From positions 2,056,501 to 2,120,500 of the forward strand of contig NZ_CP074126.1 in the NCBI RefSeq assembly GCF_018282095.1: 64,000 nucleotides of DNA. Direction: 5' to 3'. The notes beneath the pieces were generated by a model. The model was given only the letters and a program-made list of their open reading frames with translations. It did no database searches and was not told the DNA's origin. Shown here one piece after another: positions 62,324 through 64,000 of the stretch. The translations under genes and the position numbers were made by a program. This DNA comes from Pseudovibrio brasiliensis (GTDB taxonomy: Bacteria > Pseudomonadota > Alphaproteobacteria > Rhizobiales > Stappiaceae). Numbering within the stretch: position 1 is the stretch's first letter; each line of letters starts with the position of its first letter.

Positions 62324-64000
62324 CTAGGTGTTGAGCTCCTTGGGGCAGGTAAAATTCTGAAGTAGCCTTGCGGAGAATGGATTGTTCACGCTGTTTGCGA
62401 TGAGATTGAAGGTGGCAAAACGATTTCCAAGTGAAAATCTCACCTTGTATTGATCAGGTATATCGGTCTTCGTTACGCGTGCCTTTTCCAGTAATCTAAA
62501 GAGGGACCAGGGTCCGCTGAGATTGATGGAGTTAGCTTCTCCGGCAATCTCAGGAAAAAATGCCAAGCTAGCAGAAGGGACGCCATCGCCGGGCCAACTC
62601 AGTTCAATGGGGCGAGACGGACCATGTGCATAACTCACTGTTGTCCCATCCACGGTGAGCGCGACACGGGTAGATCCGATATCCAGATCCAGTGGGGTCA
62701 TCGTGAATGCAACAGATGGTTTATCCCCCCCATTTGCGAAATATGCGTTGCGAATATCGTTAGCTTTTTCGAAGACTTGAAGGCTGTCTTTGGAGACACC
62801 AATCCGCGCGTTCTCGCCATCTCTCCATTTCCATGGTGTACTGGAGGTATCGACGAAGGATTTGATGTTGGTATTGAAAAACGCTTCAATCTTACCGCCG
62901 GGTTTAAACAGGGTCGAAAAGTCATCCAGCATGACAGAAGCTTTTTGCCCATCAGCCACCGGATATCGGTTGGTCAAAGCTGTGCTGCAAAGTGGCAGAA
63001 CCTCAGAATCCCAGGCTGCGTTGATTGCTTTTTGCGCGTCATTGGAAGTTACCTGAGATGAAAACTGAAGCATCTCCTGTATCCAGCTCTGCAACGGCAT
63101 TGGCAGGTTAGGAGCCTCATCTTTAAGCGTCTTAACCGCATCACTACCGCCACCCAAAATGTAGCTAAGTGCATCCTGCTGACTGTTGTTGGCGAGTAGG
63201 ATTCGGTTTAATTCACGATAAAGATCAGTGACCTGCATCAACAGGGCATCCAAGGGCGTTGTTCCGCTGCCGCTGCCCAATGTGTAGTTATCAAGGGCCT
63301 CAAAGCGGGCCTGAACGGAGGACCCTGGAGGTGCCGTTCTTGGACCACCTTCACTGGTCGGGACAGCTTCACCAAGAACTTCAACCAGCTGCTGTTGTCT
63401 CAGGTTGGTTGTTGCACGGGCTTCTTCCTGTGCAATCCGCGCAGCGCCACCAGCCACGTTCTGAGCAATGCCAGTGGCGCTGGAGGGGGCTTCAGTACGG
63501 GTTAGCTGAGTCTGCTCTGCCACAGAAACAAGCATATTACGGATTGGCGAGTTCGGACCGGACGCGGTGTTAATGACGTCAGTGGCTTGTGCGAGACTGC
63601 CGAACTTCACGATCCGAAGGTCTGCCAACATCGCATCCCACATACGTGCATAGTCATCCAGATAAAGCCCGAGGACACCGCGTTCGATACGGGTAACCGT
63701 CTCTTCCTTGTTCTCAAGCTGCCCGTTGGGACCCAGCACCCAGCTTTCTCGAACGAAGCTCTGAATGCTGTCCACCAGTTGAGGCAGGAAGACTCCGTGG
63801 AAGCCATCATAGGTGTAAAGCCCAGGTATTCCTTCGGTCAACGGTTTCCCAGAGGAGCGCGTAAACACACGTGTCGTGGCAGAACCACCTGCTTCATCAG
63901 GACGCCATTCCGGCAGATTCTGAGCAGCTTGTCCGGCCTTTATGAAGGAGTAGGCGAGTTCTGCAATCGGTTGAGCGTTCAGGATTTCTCGAACCTGACT
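62324..64000 (-). CDS. tssM: Type VI secretion protein TssM (IcmF), C-terminal part
   Basis: The frame is open from the right window edge (no stop in 63869-64000) and gives the last 558 residues of TssM, the inner-membrane and periplasmic scaffold of the type VI membrane complex. Family marks are RSSGKPLTEGIPGLYTYDGF (beginning near 63862), LRIVKFGSLAQATDVINTASGPNSPIRNMLVSVAEQT, the LEWP-like ELSWPGDG segment, and the C-terminal FATFNLIANSVNNPFSARLLQNFTCPKEL. The N-terminal membrane and GTPase regions lie outside. Three large unknown genes follow in the same direction at gaps of 51, 46 and 30 bases. Confidence 0.93.
   Translation of the reverse strand, partial: SQVREILNAQPIAELAYSFIKAGQAAQNLPEWRPDEAGGSATTRVFTRSSGKPLTEGIPGLYTYDGFHGVFLPQLVDSIQSFVRESWVLGPNGQLENKEETVTRIERGVLGLYLDDYARMWDAMLADLRIVKFGSLAQATDVINTASGPNSPIRNMLVSVAEQTQLTRTEAPSSATGIAQNVAGGAARIAQEEARATTNLRQQQLVEVLGEAVPTSEGGPRTAPPGSSVQARFEALDNYTLGSGSGTTPLDALLMQVTDLYRELNRILLANNSQQDALSYILGGGSDAVKTLKDEAPNLPMPLQSWIQEMLQFSSQVTSNDAQKAINAAWDSEVLPLCSTALTNRYPVADGQKASVMLDDFSTLFKPGGKIEAFFNTNIKSFVDTSSTPWKWRDGENARIGVSKDSLQVFEKANDIRNAYFANGGDKPSVAFTMTPLDLDIGSTRVALTVDGTTVSYAHGPSRPIELSWPGDGVPSASLAFFPEIAGEANSINLSGPWSLFRLLEKARVTKTDIPDQYKVRFSLGNRFATFNLIANSVNNPFSARLLQNFTCPKELNT

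Overview
The window reads as a piece of chromosome from a marine, heterotrophic alphaproteobacterium with many importers. Gene families and layout fit Stappiaceae, most like Pseudovibrio or Labrenzia; that placement is inferred from gene content, since there is no rRNA gene here. Coding density is high, Shine-Dalgarno sites are purine rich, and several genes start at GTG or TTG. I saw no tRNA, rRNA, CRISPR array, insertion sequence or prophage.

Layout. 1-489: start of a radical-SAM CofG/FbiC-like gene for the F420 chromophore, cut by the window edge. 490-1329: AT-rich gap with repeats and a dyad. 1330-6164: dihydropyrimidine/hydantoin operon (M20 amidohydrolase, dihydropyrimidinase, NCS1 permease, DUF1330 protein). 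6243-8605: fadD-type acyl-CoA ligase and a TetR regulator. 8739-12971: TRAP transporter plus amidase. 13157-22441: alpha-galactoside locus (melA, SDR, MelR-like regulator, peptide/opine-type ABC importer). 22483-26346: DUF3422 protein, alkaline phosphatase, HD phosphohydrolase. 26350-31870: LacI regulator divergent from a CUT1 sugar ABC operon.

32009-48421 is one large aromatic-acid region. A leftward operon encodes a flavin/2Fe-2S reductase, Rieske dioxygenase alpha and beta subunits, an AMP-forming CoA ligase, a thiolase-fold protein without the usual nucleophilic Cys, a DUF35 domain fused to a degenerate SDR, a cyclase-family metal hydrolase resembling isatin hydrolase, and an SDR. Running rightward are a TRAP transporter, two MarR regulators, and iorA-iorB (indolepyruvate:ferredoxin oxidoreductase). 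Read together, the best hypothesis is indole-3-acetate catabolism: dioxygenation, CoA activation, retro-aldol cleavage to isatin and acetyl-CoA, then isatin hydrolysis. A dyad ATATG-N6-CATAT occurs both in the divergent promoter of this region and in front of the second marR gene, suggesting a shared regulon.

49002-52963: serine permease, serine dehydratase and an exported endonuclease/phosphatase-fold protein. 53044-64000 (leftward): C-terminal part of the type VI secretion protein TssM followed closely by three very large genes with no recognisable domain. Two of these are tandem paralogues, and all three share a short N-terminal motif. This trio is the best candidate for an undescribed system in the window.
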